A stretch of DNA of 39,175 bases, taken from contig WIXG01000556.1 of NCBI GenBank assembly GCA_009869945.1, positions 1 through 39,175 of the forward strand, read 5' to 3'. Source of the DNA: Mesaphorura yosii. Taxonomy: Eukaryota > Arthropoda > Collembola > Poduromorpha > Tullbergiidae. A program made the translations under genes and the position numbers. Each line of letters starts with the position of its first letter. Position 1 is the first letter of the stretch. Positions 28,384-38,645 of this stretch are shown here, piece by piece. The notes below the pieces were generated by a model. The model was not told where the DNA came from. It saw only the letters and a program-made list of their open reading frames with translations, and searched no databases.

Positions 28384-31300
28384 TTAAAGCAGAGTTTCCG
28401 ACTTTTCCTGTGGAATGACGCTGAGCAGCTTCTGCAGGATGAGAGTGATTTTTCCAGGCCCGTCGCCGGGAGCAGAGCGGCATGTGCTTCGTACTTTGAA
28501 GGAGAGCAGGTAGACTGGAACGCCCGTCAGGGTGATGAGGGTCCCGATTCCCGTGCTGACCGGGTCGGCCTTGACCGAGAGTCCGACGAGGCAGATCGTG
28601 CAGAGGATGTAGAGAACCGGGAGCACCAGATTGACGCGGATCGGTCGTGGGAGATCGGGCCTCGTCTTCCGGAGCCAAAGCAGCGCAGCCACGGCCACGC
28701 CAGTCGACGCCCACAATACGAAACTCACGTAATTAATGAGGCGACCCAGCTCGCCGGTCAGCAAGTAAAGAAGAGCAATCACGCACTGGAAAATACGTAA
28801 AATTAAATTACAGGTTGGATAAGCGATTAATTAATTATGCCAAGTAATTAATAACTTAATTCACAAACTTACTTGGAAGAGAAGGGCTGGTACTGGTGTG
28901 AACCGCGTCACATGCACAAACGCAAAAACCGGTGGGAGTTGGCGTTCCTCCGCCCCCGCGAAAAATAGTCGAGCCGACGAGAACAGCGTCCCGTTCACAC
29001 CTCCGAAGGTGGAGAGCGCGACGAATATTGGAATGATCCACTGCACTTGGCCAAACGTCTGCGCACCGAAGCTCACTGCAACGGCTCGAGTCTCGAGGAT
29101 AGCCGTGGGTGAGAGGACGATGAAGTACGAGATGTTTGCCAGCACGTAGATGACGGTGACGAGCGGAAGTCCAATCCAGATAGCTCGTGGAAGATTCCTG
29201 GACAAAGACAAAGGCAAACAAAGGACTTTAGACTTATTTTTCTCAGAAGATAAGAAACTTGATGGCAGTACAGAGCAGGGAATTGGTTCAATTAATTGTT
29301 TTCTGTCTTCCTGCCGCCTGCCAACGGCACGCAGCGTACTTGAAGAAGAGCTCAACTCAATCACATTCCATTCCAGCACACATCGCATCACGAGCGCAGA
29401 ACGTGCCTTTTTGGCTGTGTTTATATTTTCACATTCCAATTTTATTGATCTTATATGCAATTTAACATTACTCGACTCAATATGATAAGGCTGGAAAAGC
29501 TGGAATTTTTCCAGTCTCTCCGTCGGACTTGTTGAATCATTTGCCCATTGTTCTCTTTATCCTGGTACTGGCACTTTCTCACTTATCACTTTCACTCCAT
29601 CTCAGTCTCCGGTCGTGATAGCTCTCAATAGCATCAAAGATGTATGGAAAACGGAAGGAAAGCTCTTAGTTCTGGCTACAGGCTCAAAATGTAATTCGTA
29701 GTCCGTGTGGCCTGATAATGTTTATAACCCTATCTTGTCTCGTGTTTATGCTATATTCTTGTGCAATATGGGAAGGCTCTCAATAGAAATGGGTGCCATG
29801 AGATGCCGAAAGTGGTTCAATCAGATTCAGTTCATGGTCTCTGTCTTGAATTCTTGAGAGTTCGAGAGTAAAAACCTTAGACCGGAGCTGAATGGCAGAA
29901 AGCGGCTCTTTCCTTTACTATTGTAGTGTAAGCGTGAAGTGAAACGAATGACGCAATAGAAATCAGTATTGCCTAGCTGCTGCGGTGTGATATAAAACAG
30001 AACATCTTAGCTAAGTTATGCCATGAGCTGGTGAAATTCATGGAGAAAGCAGTTCGAGACTGCTCTACTTGTTGCTCTGTTCTGCTGGCGTGCCACGGCG
30101 AGTTCCAGCTCTGGACACACTCGCCTTGTCTTGGCGAATAGTCTGACGCTTGATTTATGGTCCAAATCCTTTTAGCACACACCCGAATGCCGAAGCGGCT
30201 CTTACTTGTAAGGATCCTGCAGCTCCTGCGTCACAAAGTTGAGGTAATTCCACCCTGCGTATGCAAACAGTCCCTCGTAGAAGGACAGCGAGATCTGCCA
30301 CGCGTCTACCGGCTCGTCCTTCGGGTACGGCGCGTCAAACACGTTGCCCGTCGTGTCGTAGCCCTCGACGCCCAGCAAGTACAGGATCAAGTACACGAAT
30401 CCGGCGATGATGATGATGACGAGGGCAATGAGTTTTCCGGCCGTGAACAAATCCTGAATCTTCATCGTCAGCCGGACGCTTGCGATATTTATGAACGTCA
30501 GCAGGCCTGGAAGATTCCATGTGCATTCAACGTACACGCTTTAATCGAATTACGAACCGAATGCAAACAAGGAAATGTAAGCTTACATAGACAAATGGCC
30601 GCCAGGAGTTGTGGGGCGATGTCAGGGACCGTGTCGTGCTCGCCCGAGAAGAACGGCTTGATGGCGTACTCGGCGAATGTGAGAGCGACGATCGCGGCCG
30701 TCACCGGTCGCAGGACGAGGAATGTAACCCAAAGGATCAGGAACGCAGGAAATGGTCCGAATGCCTCTGCAATTCAAAATAAAACCCTCAGCTTTCTTTC
30801 GTTCGTGTATGCATGAAGGAATTTGACACGTCAGGAATGCGTTTGATTAAGAGCCTCGTTTCATCTTCGTCATCTCTTCTCTTTGTTCAATGCGATCATT
30901 GTGAGTAATGACAGACGACAGGCACTTGAAAATAATTGAATTGAATTCGTTCACTTACCCAGAGTGTATGCGTAATCTCCTCCAGACTTTGTGATACAGG
31001 TCCTTCAAAACAAGGAGCGTACGGTCAATAAGTCAATATTGAATTTAATCTCTACATTAATTAACTGTAGATGCGCTCTCGCATTGGCATTACGTACCCC
31101 AATTCTGCAAAGCACAGAGCTCCAACGAGAGAAAAGATCCCCGACAGCGCCCAGACGGCAATCGCACCCCATGCATGCTGGACATTTTTGTAGACACCCT
31201 GCCCGAGAGAAGAATACATGCATTTTTTCTGGACACTGGCTTGATTGTATGAAAGTGCAGCTAACTTACGGTTGGGGTCAGAAAGATTCCACTGCCGATG

Positions 31301-31509
31301 ATGGACCCGACGATGATTCCCACTCCATTCATAAGCGTAACGCTCCGCTTTAGTTCGACCTTGTCCGAGTCGCGAATTTCCTTCGCTTGCTCCGAATTTT
31401 TGCTGAGTTTGTCTTCGCCGTTGGTCTTGGACACTCCGCCGGCTCCGCCATCACTTCCGGGCGCAGGATCCTCGCTCGGGGCAACATTGTAGCTCTTTCT
31501 TTGCTTCAT
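28384..31509 (-). CDS. SLC7-family amino-acid transporter light chain, LAT type (7 exons)
   Basis: A 12-TM amino-acid exchanger of the APC superfamily, related to y+LAT/LAT light chains. Minus-strand exons 31270-31509, 31098-31198, 30959-31002, 30587-30766, 30206-30506, 28873-29197 and 28384-28785 all have GT-AG borders in matching phase and sum to 530 residues. Order of landmarks: cytosolic N terminus; substrate-binding loop [28 protein letters not shown] and [59 protein letters not shown]. In LAT proteins a Cys in the loop before TM4 forms the disulfide with the heavy chain; here the loop reads [13 protein letters not shown], with no Cys. The largest intron (about 1 kb, 29198-30205) holds nothing recognisable. 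The ATG is the first after an in-frame stop. Confidence 0.93.
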
Positions 31510-33640
31510 TCTTGTGCTGATCCTCACTCAATGATCAGTCTACAACACAATACAATGCAGAAAATCAAATCACACACGAAAGAACACACAGGACGAAAAA
31601 CAATGCGATGCAATGCAGATGGGCAGAACGCAGACGGCTGCGTTCTCCGTATTGATTGTGATTAATTCGTGGAATCTGGTCACGAGTCGGCAAAACACTT
31701 TACGGCAGCAGCAACACTGGCACGAGGAGATGGATCGTCGAACTTTGTACTACCTGCACACTTTCAATTTCAGTGCAATTCAGCAGTTTATCAGTGAATC
31801 AAGCTCGCCACGCCGAACATAGCAACTGTAAAGTCAAAGTCAAGCTGTATTTACACAACCTGGGAATGCAAACGCGAAGTGTGGGCGATAAGCGTTCGCC
31901 GTTTTAGCCATTCAGCCTCCACATGTCCACACTCCACATTTCAATGTGAAATTAATGGCTTTTGTTACAGAACGAGAACGCTGACTAGCCACAAACGCAA
32001 AAGTAAAGGCAAAAGCAGGCCAGGCAGACGAGACGCCAGAAACAGTCAGAAACGAGTCATTCCAGCCTCAGCCTTCTTGTAATGTACGACAGACGACGAC
32101 ATGCTTGCGAAATTCGAATGTTAAAATGTAGGTTCATATTTCGTATTTCATATTCAGTGCGTAAGCGTAAGCACATCCGGTGCGGTGTCAGCCGATATAA
32201 TATTGTAATCATTATTATTGTTTTTGTCTTCCTTTATTAGAATTCTGCCAGCTTGCAGCACGCATTAAGCATTAAACTTATTAAGCCATGCAATGCGCAG
32301 CGGAGTACGAATACGATGAGCGTTAAGCAAGTTTTATCCAGACCAGTCAGGCCAGGCCAGGCCTGGACGTTGACCGCATAATACGATTACGATTATAACT
32401 GCGACACATGTCGTAATTCGTAATCCCAAAAAATCCCGTGTTCGAGTTTATGCAACGCAACGCCAGGACACGACACGACACGGTCGATTGCAGGAATCAA
32501 TTGACTTTCATATTTATTCCTCACCTGAATGCACAGCGCGATAAGATTGCAGAAAGAACAAGCCCATAGCTAGTCATTGCCAATGAAATGGAAGTCTGTC
32601 AATTACTTAGAATTTAGAATGCAGAAACCTTAAAGGCTGCTATGCTAACCTTTTGTTTCTGCTTTTGCAGGCCGGTGGGATTCTTGCCTTGTCTCCTTTT
32701 GCTTATCGTGCTGGAGTTTCGTTGTTGTTACTTCATTCAAGGTTCCGTTCCGAGTCGAATGAGTGAAGTATGCAACAAGTGATTAGTGACTCACAACACC
32801 AGCGCGACACGAGCCACACTACACGAGCACGGGTTCCAGACTCGGAGAACTCACGCTCCACACTCACACGCACACGTGGAGTTCTCAAATGTTATTGAAT
32901 CTTCGTGACTGTGTGCTTTTGCTGGCTTGGCTTTGTAAAAGAAAGATTTGCCCACACGGGCATGGCTCCTATTTATATACTGTCGCCCTCGCTTTTCCTA
33001 AGACTGGTTCTGGTTCCTGGTTGCAGTCACAGTGTTTTCGCGTAGCATTTGCTCTTGGTTCGTTGGTTCCTTGTACGTATTTACGTGTTCACGTTCATGT
33101 GCTCGGCTCGAGTAAAGAATACATGGAATGAATGAAGGGCCGAGGAGAAAAGTCTTACGCAATAATTCGGGAAATTGAGTTTCACATTCTCACATTTGTG
33201 TGGTGCCGGTTTACAACAGCAGCAGCATGCTGAAGCTGAACCTGCAGCGTGGGCCGTCAGATTCTGCGACGTGATTTTTGCGAGCGAATCCTAATCGGGC
33301 AAGCAAAAGGAATTCGGAACAGAACGGCCTGGTCGCGTCAAAAAACATGATGACAATTAAATGACAAGAGCAGTCGTATGTCTCACTCACACCTTGACCT
33401 GAAGATTAATATTTTTGCCTTGTTTGGTGACGGAGCACTGAAGCTGATCGATTTTGGTTCGGCATAGTGCCTCAGTGATTTAGCAGCCAACGCAGCGACT
33501 GATGATCCCTTCCTGAGGTGGTTGGCTGCCTTTGAGTGAGCTGGCTCTCATGAGCACACGGCAGAGAGAAGGCAGGAGGCGCGATACACATTTATGACTT
33601 TCCGATGGCTCCGCAGGCCGATGCGGAGCCAACCAAAGTA
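31510..33640. other. Large intergenic region upstream of the transporter
   Basis: About 2.1 kb. No open frame with a recognisable domain or splice pattern. It should hold the promoter and noncoding leader of the transporter. No transposon, tRNA or array seen. Confidence 0.4.
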
Positions 33641-33850
33641 CTGGTTCGGGAATGTTAATTTAACCAGAGTGCCAAAAATTATGGCCGCACGCGCAAAAGA
33701 ACGATCAACTGCTTAATCTGATCTGAACATTGGAAAATTGATTTATTGGCACGATTAACAAAACAAACACCCATAATTAATCTCATAATCCTCATAAGTA
33801 TTCCATTGTTATTTATTTAATGAAATCATTCGCAGGATTTTCTACCTCCT
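33641..33850 (+). repeat. Direct repeat copy A upstream of receptor 4
   Basis: About 210 bases starting CTGGTTCGGGAATG are repeated with few changes at 35404-35620, an offset of about 1763 bases. This is the left end of a tandem duplication that includes the receptor gene at 34043. Confidence 0.9.
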
Positions 33851-33967
33851 TCAATCTATCTCCTTTCGCCCAGGCTTATACTTAATTTTGGTATGTAATG
33901 AATGATTTAATGGATCGGGCCAAATTTCGTTTCTTTAAGCCCGTCATTAACTTGAATTCCATTGGAA

Positions 33968-34005
33968 TATAAAACTGTGCAGAGCTTGCAGTCTCTGTCA
34001 GTTTA
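33968..34005 (+). promoter_or_regulatory. TATA box and initiator of receptor 4
   Basis: TATAAAA at 33968-33974 and a canonical arthropod initiator TCAGTT (A at 34000) stand 32 bases apart. The ATG follows 43 bases downstream. Confidence 0.7.
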
Positions 34006-34042
34006 CAGATGATAAAAATCCGAGCACAAGCGTTCATTCAAG

Positions 34043-35218
34043 ATGTTTACGGAGCAGGAGTACGCCATCGTTGACCACTGTCAGGAACTCATCTGTCGTT
34101 TCGGGATACTTGCAACTGACTGGGACCCAGTCTCAAAGAAGCTAGTGCACTCTTCATCCAAGCGAAAGAAGGCTGCTGGAGCTGGGTACTTCGCGATTTG
34201 TGTCGTGGCGGTGTTTCACACGGGGAACGGCTTGCGAAACCTGATGCTGGCCGTGAGAGGTGAGGGCAAAGGCGAGAGTGACGAGGAAGGAGGGATCCTC
34301 CGATATGGGTTTCAGTTCGTGTACACATTCACTTTCCCTGCCTGGATCTTGGCTCTCACATTGTGTCTTCACTTCTGGACGAACCGAGAGAAAACAGTGA
34401 CCGCCATCAACCAGGTCACATCGTTCGGACGAAGAAAAGGGCTGGCGTCCAGCGCCACAAAGCGAGCGAAGTATTTCAGGTACTTTTACAAGGTTTACTG
34501 GACAACGGTGTATTTGGCCATAGTTGTCGTCATTGGGGCCGAGCTCAGCGTGTTACTTCCCGCCACGGGCTACAGCCGGTGGGTCGTGCTCGTGGTTCCG
34601 TCTTTCTACTTGTCGTACATGATCACTACTGGCAGCTTCCTCGCCTTCTACCAAGTTATAGTCTACTTTTTCTTGGCAATCTGTCATGAAGAACTGGCTC
34701 CACCGCGAGCACACAAGCAAGCTGGTACAGGCATTGAGGTTTTCCAGGAGGGGCTTCGAAGGTACCGAGGCCTGAGCCTCCTTTCAAGTCTCTTCAACGG
34801 AACGGTGTGCAAGGGCTTCGTCCCGGCCGCGAAGTATATATTTTGCTTGGATGGTATGATAATGCTTGCACTGTCAGTCCGAATTCGTCCGGATGGCCCG
34901 ATTGAGTTGTATATGAAAATGGTCATGCTTGCCATTGCAATCTACGCCTGGGCAGCTGCTGTTATCGCTGGTAGCATGATGTCGAGTGTTTGGTCCCTCG
35001 GAAAGGCTTTCCTGGAGAAATTCGCGAACTGCGTACGGGCGAGCAAAGAAATTGGATCCGAATATAAAACTTTTGTGTTAAAGGAAATCAAATCTCTTCG
35101 TCCAGTTCGGATCAGCGTTGGAGGTCTGTACGACATGGAGCGGGAGGCGAAACTGACGCTGATGAATTTCATCGTCGTCGGAACGGTGAATGTGCTTCTG
35201 CTTCTTGAGTCAAAGTAA
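34043..35218 (+). CDS. Gustatory-receptor-like 7TM protein 4 (single exon)
   Basis: Complete 391-residue open frame without introns. Conserved blocks are ILATDWDPVSKKLVHSS, NQVTSFGRRKG followed without interruption by the block ending KRAKYFRY, LFNGTVCKGFVPAAKYIF, AAAVIAGSMMSSVWSLGKAF and the C-terminal SVGGLYDMEREAKLTLMNF. Hydrophobic segments include VVLVVPSFYLSYMITTGSF and MLAIAIYAWAAAVIAGSMM. The intron present at RKG in receptor 2 and kept as a donor in the pseudogene is absent, so this copy has lost it. A good TATA and initiator lie upstream and AATAAA at 35305-35310 downstream. It is the most intact member of the local receptor family; ligand unknown. Confidence 0.75.
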   Translation: MFTEQEYAIVDHCQELICRFGILATDWDPVSKKLVHSSSKRKKAAGAGYFAICVVAVFHTGNGLRNLMLAVRGEGKGESDEEGGILRYGFQFVYTFTFPAWILALTLCLHFWTNREKTVTAINQVTSFGRRKGLASSATKRAKYFRYFYKVYWTTVYLAIVVVIGAELSVLLPATGYSRWVVLVVPSFYLSYMITTGSFLAFYQVIVYFFLAICHEELAPPRAHKQAGTGIEVFQEGLRRYRGLSLLSSLFNGTVCKGFVPAAKYIFCLDGMIMLALSVRIRPDGPIELYMKMVMLAIAIYAWAAAVIAGSMMSSVWSLGKAFLEKFANCVRASKEIGSEYKTFVLKEIKSLRPVRISVGGLYDMEREAKLTLMNFIVVGTVNVLLLLESK

Positions 35219-35304
35219 AATTTGATATTCGTGGTACAATTTCTTGTAGTCGTTACGTCGTTAGTCATTATTCTGTTTGTTCAAAAGCAAAGCATGTGCG
35301 ATTT

Positions 35305-35310
35305 AATAAA
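35305..35310 (+). other. Polyadenylation signal AATAAA of receptor 4
   Basis: AATAAA lies about 87 bases after the stop of receptor 4. Confidence 0.5.
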
Positions 35311-35403
35311 TAGAAGATGAATTCCAAACACCATTTTTTAAAAGTCGTCAACACAGTAGAAAACTTAGGATGTGACAATGCTGAATCGAATCCAAGCAAG
35401 GCA

Positions 35404-35620
35404 CTGGTTCGGGAATGTTAATTTAACCAGAGTGCCAAAAATTATGGCCGCACGCGCAGAAGAACGATCAACTGATTAATCTGATCTGACCATTGGAAAA
35501 TTGATTTATTGGCACGATTAACAAAACAAACACTTATAATAATCTTATAATAATCTCATAATTCTCATAAGTATTCCTCTGTTATATATTTAATGAAATG
35601 ATTCGCAGGAGCGAATTTTC
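35404..35620 (+). repeat. Direct repeat copy B
   Basis: Second copy of the repeat at 33641-33850, with scattered substitutions and small insertions such as an extra AATAATCTTATAAT. It leads directly into a truncated receptor copy. Confidence 0.9.
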
Positions 35621-35639
35621 TGCCTCTTAATTTCTTCAT

Positions 35640-35935
35640 GTTTGCTGTTGGAATGTACGCGTGGGCCGCTGCTGTTATGGCTGGAACCATGATGTCCAGT
35701 GTTTGGTCCCTCTGAAAGGCATTCTTCGAGAATTTTGCCGATAGCGTGGGAACGAGCGAAGAAATTAGACCAGAAGGCAAAATGTTGCTATTCAAAGAAA
35801 TCATATCTCTGCACCCAGTTCGGATCAACTTTTGAGGGCTGTACGACATGGAGCGGGGATGCGAAACTGACGCTGATGAATTTCATCGTCGTCGGAACAG
35901 TTATTCTTCTTCTGCTCCTGCAGTCAAAGTACAGT
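35640..35935 (+). pseudogene. Truncated receptor pseudogene (3' part of receptor 4 duplicate)
   Basis: It reads YAWAAAVMAGTMMSSVWSL, then TGA (35713-35715), then KAFFENFADSVG...HPVRINF, TGA (35833-35835), GLYDMER, then a one-base insertion near 35856 that shifts KLTLMNFIVVGTV into another frame. Both stops stand where receptor 4 has GGA codons, and its final TAA is TAC here. The promoter-side repeat joins this 3' part directly, so about 1.05 kb covering the promoter and the first three quarters of the gene is deleted. Confidence 0.88.
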
Positions 35936-36108
35936 GGTTTAATTTTTGGAGTTCTTGTCCTTGAATTATTCTTAGTAGTTTTTATTAGATGTAACCCGGA
36001 GAAAGTAGAATACTTCGTGACTTAACAAATAGAAAATTGATGTCAAGTGCGAAGTGCCATTATTTTACGATCGTCAACAAAGTAGACGAAAGTAGTCGAA
36101 AGGAAGAT

Positions 36109-36500
36109 TCAGAACCACTCCGTGGGGCTGTTGCGCTCTCGCCTTAACGGCTCCGTTTTCTCGGCGTGATGTTCCAGAGCTTCTCTGAGACTCAATCGGC
36201 GGAGAATTCCACTTCCCATATCAGCATCAGCAATGCTTTCGCTTCGCTTGTGTGCGTGCTCACGCGCACCGTTGCCTTCGCCTTCCGACTTTGATATTGA
36301 CGAGATATTCATGGAACCACGACGTGCTGGGTTGGTTAAAGAGAACCGTCGCAGTGGAGTCCACCAATGCTTCGTTTCCGGGCCCAGCTTGCTCTGGCTC
36401 TTTCCGGAAGAAATGGAGCCAGACACCTCGGAACTCTGTAGAGTGAAAGGTTAAGAATTACGTTCGTTCTGGACAAAATTCCTTAAATCTGACTTACCAT
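36109..36500 (-). CDS. Small protein of an unknown family, member A (ATG-only first exon)
   Basis: Coding parts are 36498-36500 (just ATG) and 36109-36435, split by a 62-bp intron (ATG|GTAAGT ... CTACAG|AGTTCC), giving 109 residues. No known domain. Basic and Ser-rich, with no membrane segment, so probably intracellular. Three RRxS sites (RRFS, RRGS, RRLS) fit the consensus of basophilic kinases such as PKA. The blocks KHWWTPLRRFSL, ARRGSMNIS and RRLSLREALEHHAEKTEPLRR recur in the neighbour at 37242, as does the C-terminal Trp-Phe. Two copies with conserved protein and structure make it a real gene. Function unknown. Confidence 0.72.
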
Positions 36501-37241
36501 TCTTGTGCTGGCAACTGGAATTGGAAGTTTGAAGTTTGATACTCTGCACAAAATTTGGATTTGCGGCAGTAATTTCTGGCGTGCCTCTGCCTTTATTAAG
36601 TGTTATCTCCCGGATAGGGAAATTCTCTAATCACTTCTTCGAGTGACAGTTGAATTAGTTGAAATGTTTATCATACAATTGCCAGACACGCGTTAACTTC
36701 AGCGTATATTAACATAGAAATTCGAAATAACTACGTGCTTGTTCATAATTATTAGTTTGACTAGGCAAAAACTCTACTTTTCAAGAAGATAGGAATAGAA
36801 GTATGTCGCATCGTCGCATAACTAAATAACTTACGTCTTAATCGTACTTTAACTTAGCACAATTAAATTCTGTATTGATCTACTTGCTTGATAACATGAG
36901 CAGCATGTTTCTGGTTCCGACCGCTATGAAATGCATGAGCGTTAACTTATTGATTCCTCGTCCCATGTGCCCGTAACAGCCCCCTTGGATAAAGCAATAT
37001 TTGCCACACGTGCAAAGCGGTTACTGTTTTATTCTTGCATTCAATGCTAAAAACACGCACGACGAACTGATCAGCAAGTTATCTAATCTGATTATAATGA
37101 TAATTTCTTTGATTGACATTTAATGCCTTCAGGCTGAAATTCTTTTCCCTTTATGAACAATAGAAAACCAACTTAATTAAAGGTAAAGCAATAAATATAC
37201 AAATGCCCCGGTCAGGGCCACTCCATCGATGTGCATGTGGC
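36501..37241. other. Intergenic region between the two small paralogues
   Basis: About 740 bases of AT-rich DNA. It should contain the promoter of member A and the 3' UTR of member B. No additional gene recognised. Confidence 0.4.
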
Positions 37242-37604
37242 TCAAAACCACGGCGGAATGTAAAAGTTGACTGGGTGCGGATTCCTCCTCAGGCGCTCCG
37301 TCTGCTCAACGTGGCGCTCGAGGGCCTCGCTCAGGCTGAAACGACGGCTTTCTTTCTTGGAGCCACAGCCATTTTCGTTTTCGCTAGGCTCTGAGATGTC
37401 GACAGAACCCCGACGTGACGAGGAGTTCAGCGACAGCCTGCGAATTGGACTCCACCAGTGTTTCGACTTCTTCTCTCTCAGGCCAGCCACTTCGTCACTC
37501 TGAAAGAAACCGAAAGGAAATTCACGTTTCACATTGCAAGTAGCGAAGTAGCAATAAGCAACTCCCTTGAATCAAACGCCAAAAATTAATACTTTGCTTA
37601 CCAT
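37242..37604 (-). CDS. Small protein of an unknown family, member B (ATG-only first exon)
   Basis: Coding parts are 37602-37604 (ATG) and 37242-37499, separated by a 102-bp intron (ATG|GTAAGC ... TTTCAG|AGTGAC), giving 86 residues. The open frame continues leftwards into the intron, which would give a false longer N terminus; the shared Ser-x-Glu-Val start of exon 2 in both paralogues supports the spliced form. Blocks KHWWSPIRRLSL, SRRGSVDIS and RRFSLSEALERHVEQTERLRR match member A, with the three RRxS sites at the same places. The last residues PPWF resemble the Trp-Phe end of A. Function unknown. Confidence 0.72.
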
Positions 37605-38197
37605 TTTGCTTGCTGCTTTTGAATTCTTATGTTGAAGTGAAATCGATGTTTAGCTTTTTTCCAGTCTGCGCTGAGATTTGGAACTGCGTTGCTGATTTGC
37701 TGTTTGCGGACGCTTTTATTCAAGCCAGGACGCGGGCTCGCGGACGCTGTTGTTGGTCAATTAAATGCAATGTTGTATTGATTAAATTAAATGTTTTCAA
37801 TTCCATTTCTTCAAATGACAAGCTTGATTGAAGTGTTTACCGTCAATTCAGGCGCTACGTAGGAGTTTTCGTGCTTGCACATGCATAAAAAAAGTCTGCC
37901 TGCGCAGCAGCGCAGTCTGTCAGCATCGGCCACCCACTTGCAGCAACAGCAAGCAAGCAAAGCGTAAATTCCAAATTGGTCTCTGCTTTATTTACACTGA
38001 TTAAATTCAAATTACAAGGTCAGAGCCCTCAGCCGTAGTCGTAGCCGTAAACTGTCAGATTGCAAACTGCGCGTTTTGTTGCCGGTATGAGAAAAAGGCA
38101 TCGTACGCCGTGTTTACTTTTGTATTTACCGATAAAAGCACAAGGAACAAGGACAACAAACAAAAGAACATATACAATAAAGACTGCTTATGGGGAA
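37605..38197. other. Intergenic region between small genes
   Basis: About 590 bases with the 5' region of member B and the 3' UTR of the secreted peptide gene. No coding signal seen. Confidence 0.35.
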
Positions 38198-38507
38198 TTA
38201 ATCGTCGCAGTCCGGGCCCATGGACGATGGGCACATGTATCGACGGCGATGGTAGCCGTAAAACCCCGGCGGCCCGTAGTATGGTGGCACGAACCCATGA
38301 AACCCGTTATACTGGAAGCCCAGCCCGTGCCCGTGCCCGGAGCCGCCAAAGCCACGTCGTCGTGCGTCTGTCGTGACTGCTGCAAGCAGGAGTAAAATGG
38401 CTGTGGCCGCCAGGACCTGAAAAATTGTGAATACGAATTGCAAATTAAACGGCCAAAATATTGCGAGTCCCTGAAGAACTGAACCAATACACCAATTTCC
38501 TTACCAT
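38198..38507 (-). CDS. Secreted Gly/His/Tyr-rich peptide (ATG-only first exon)
   Basis: Coding parts are 38505-38507 (ATG) and 38198-38416, split by an 88-bp intron (ATG|GTAAGG ... TTTTCAG|GTCCTG), giving 73 residues. The N terminus after splicing, MVLAATAILLLLAAVTTDA, is a clean signal peptide. The mature part of about 54 residues starts RRRGFGGSGHGHG and contains GF, PPYYGPPGFYGY, HRRR and an acidic end with two Cys (MCPSSMGPDCDD). It resembles cuticle-associated or antimicrobial small secreted peptides, but no family is recognised. An alternative start at 38443 would lie in the intron and adds hydrophobic residues; the spliced form is preferred because both splice sites are strong and neighbours share the pattern. 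Confidence 0.65.
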
Positions 38508-38635
38508 TAAAACCGTAGAATTATTACAAAGTCGGGACATTGTAGGAATTTTGTTGGATTTGGCTATGGCTTGAGATTCTGGATTTCGAATTTCAATTGC
38601 TGGGCACGTCTTAAAGGGGTTTGCATGGTCATGGC

Positions 38636-38645
38636 CTTTATATAT
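38636..38645 (-). promoter_or_regulatory. TATA box of the secreted peptide gene
   Basis: On the minus strand TATATAAAGG lies about 130 bases before the ATG-only exon. No clear initiator 30 bases downstream was found. Confidence 0.45.

Noticed and set aside
37500..37532. Start of small protein B at 37532 (MKREFPF...)
   Set aside because: The codon is GTG and the stretch lies inside a good GT-AG intron. The paralogue supports splicing from the ATG at 37604.
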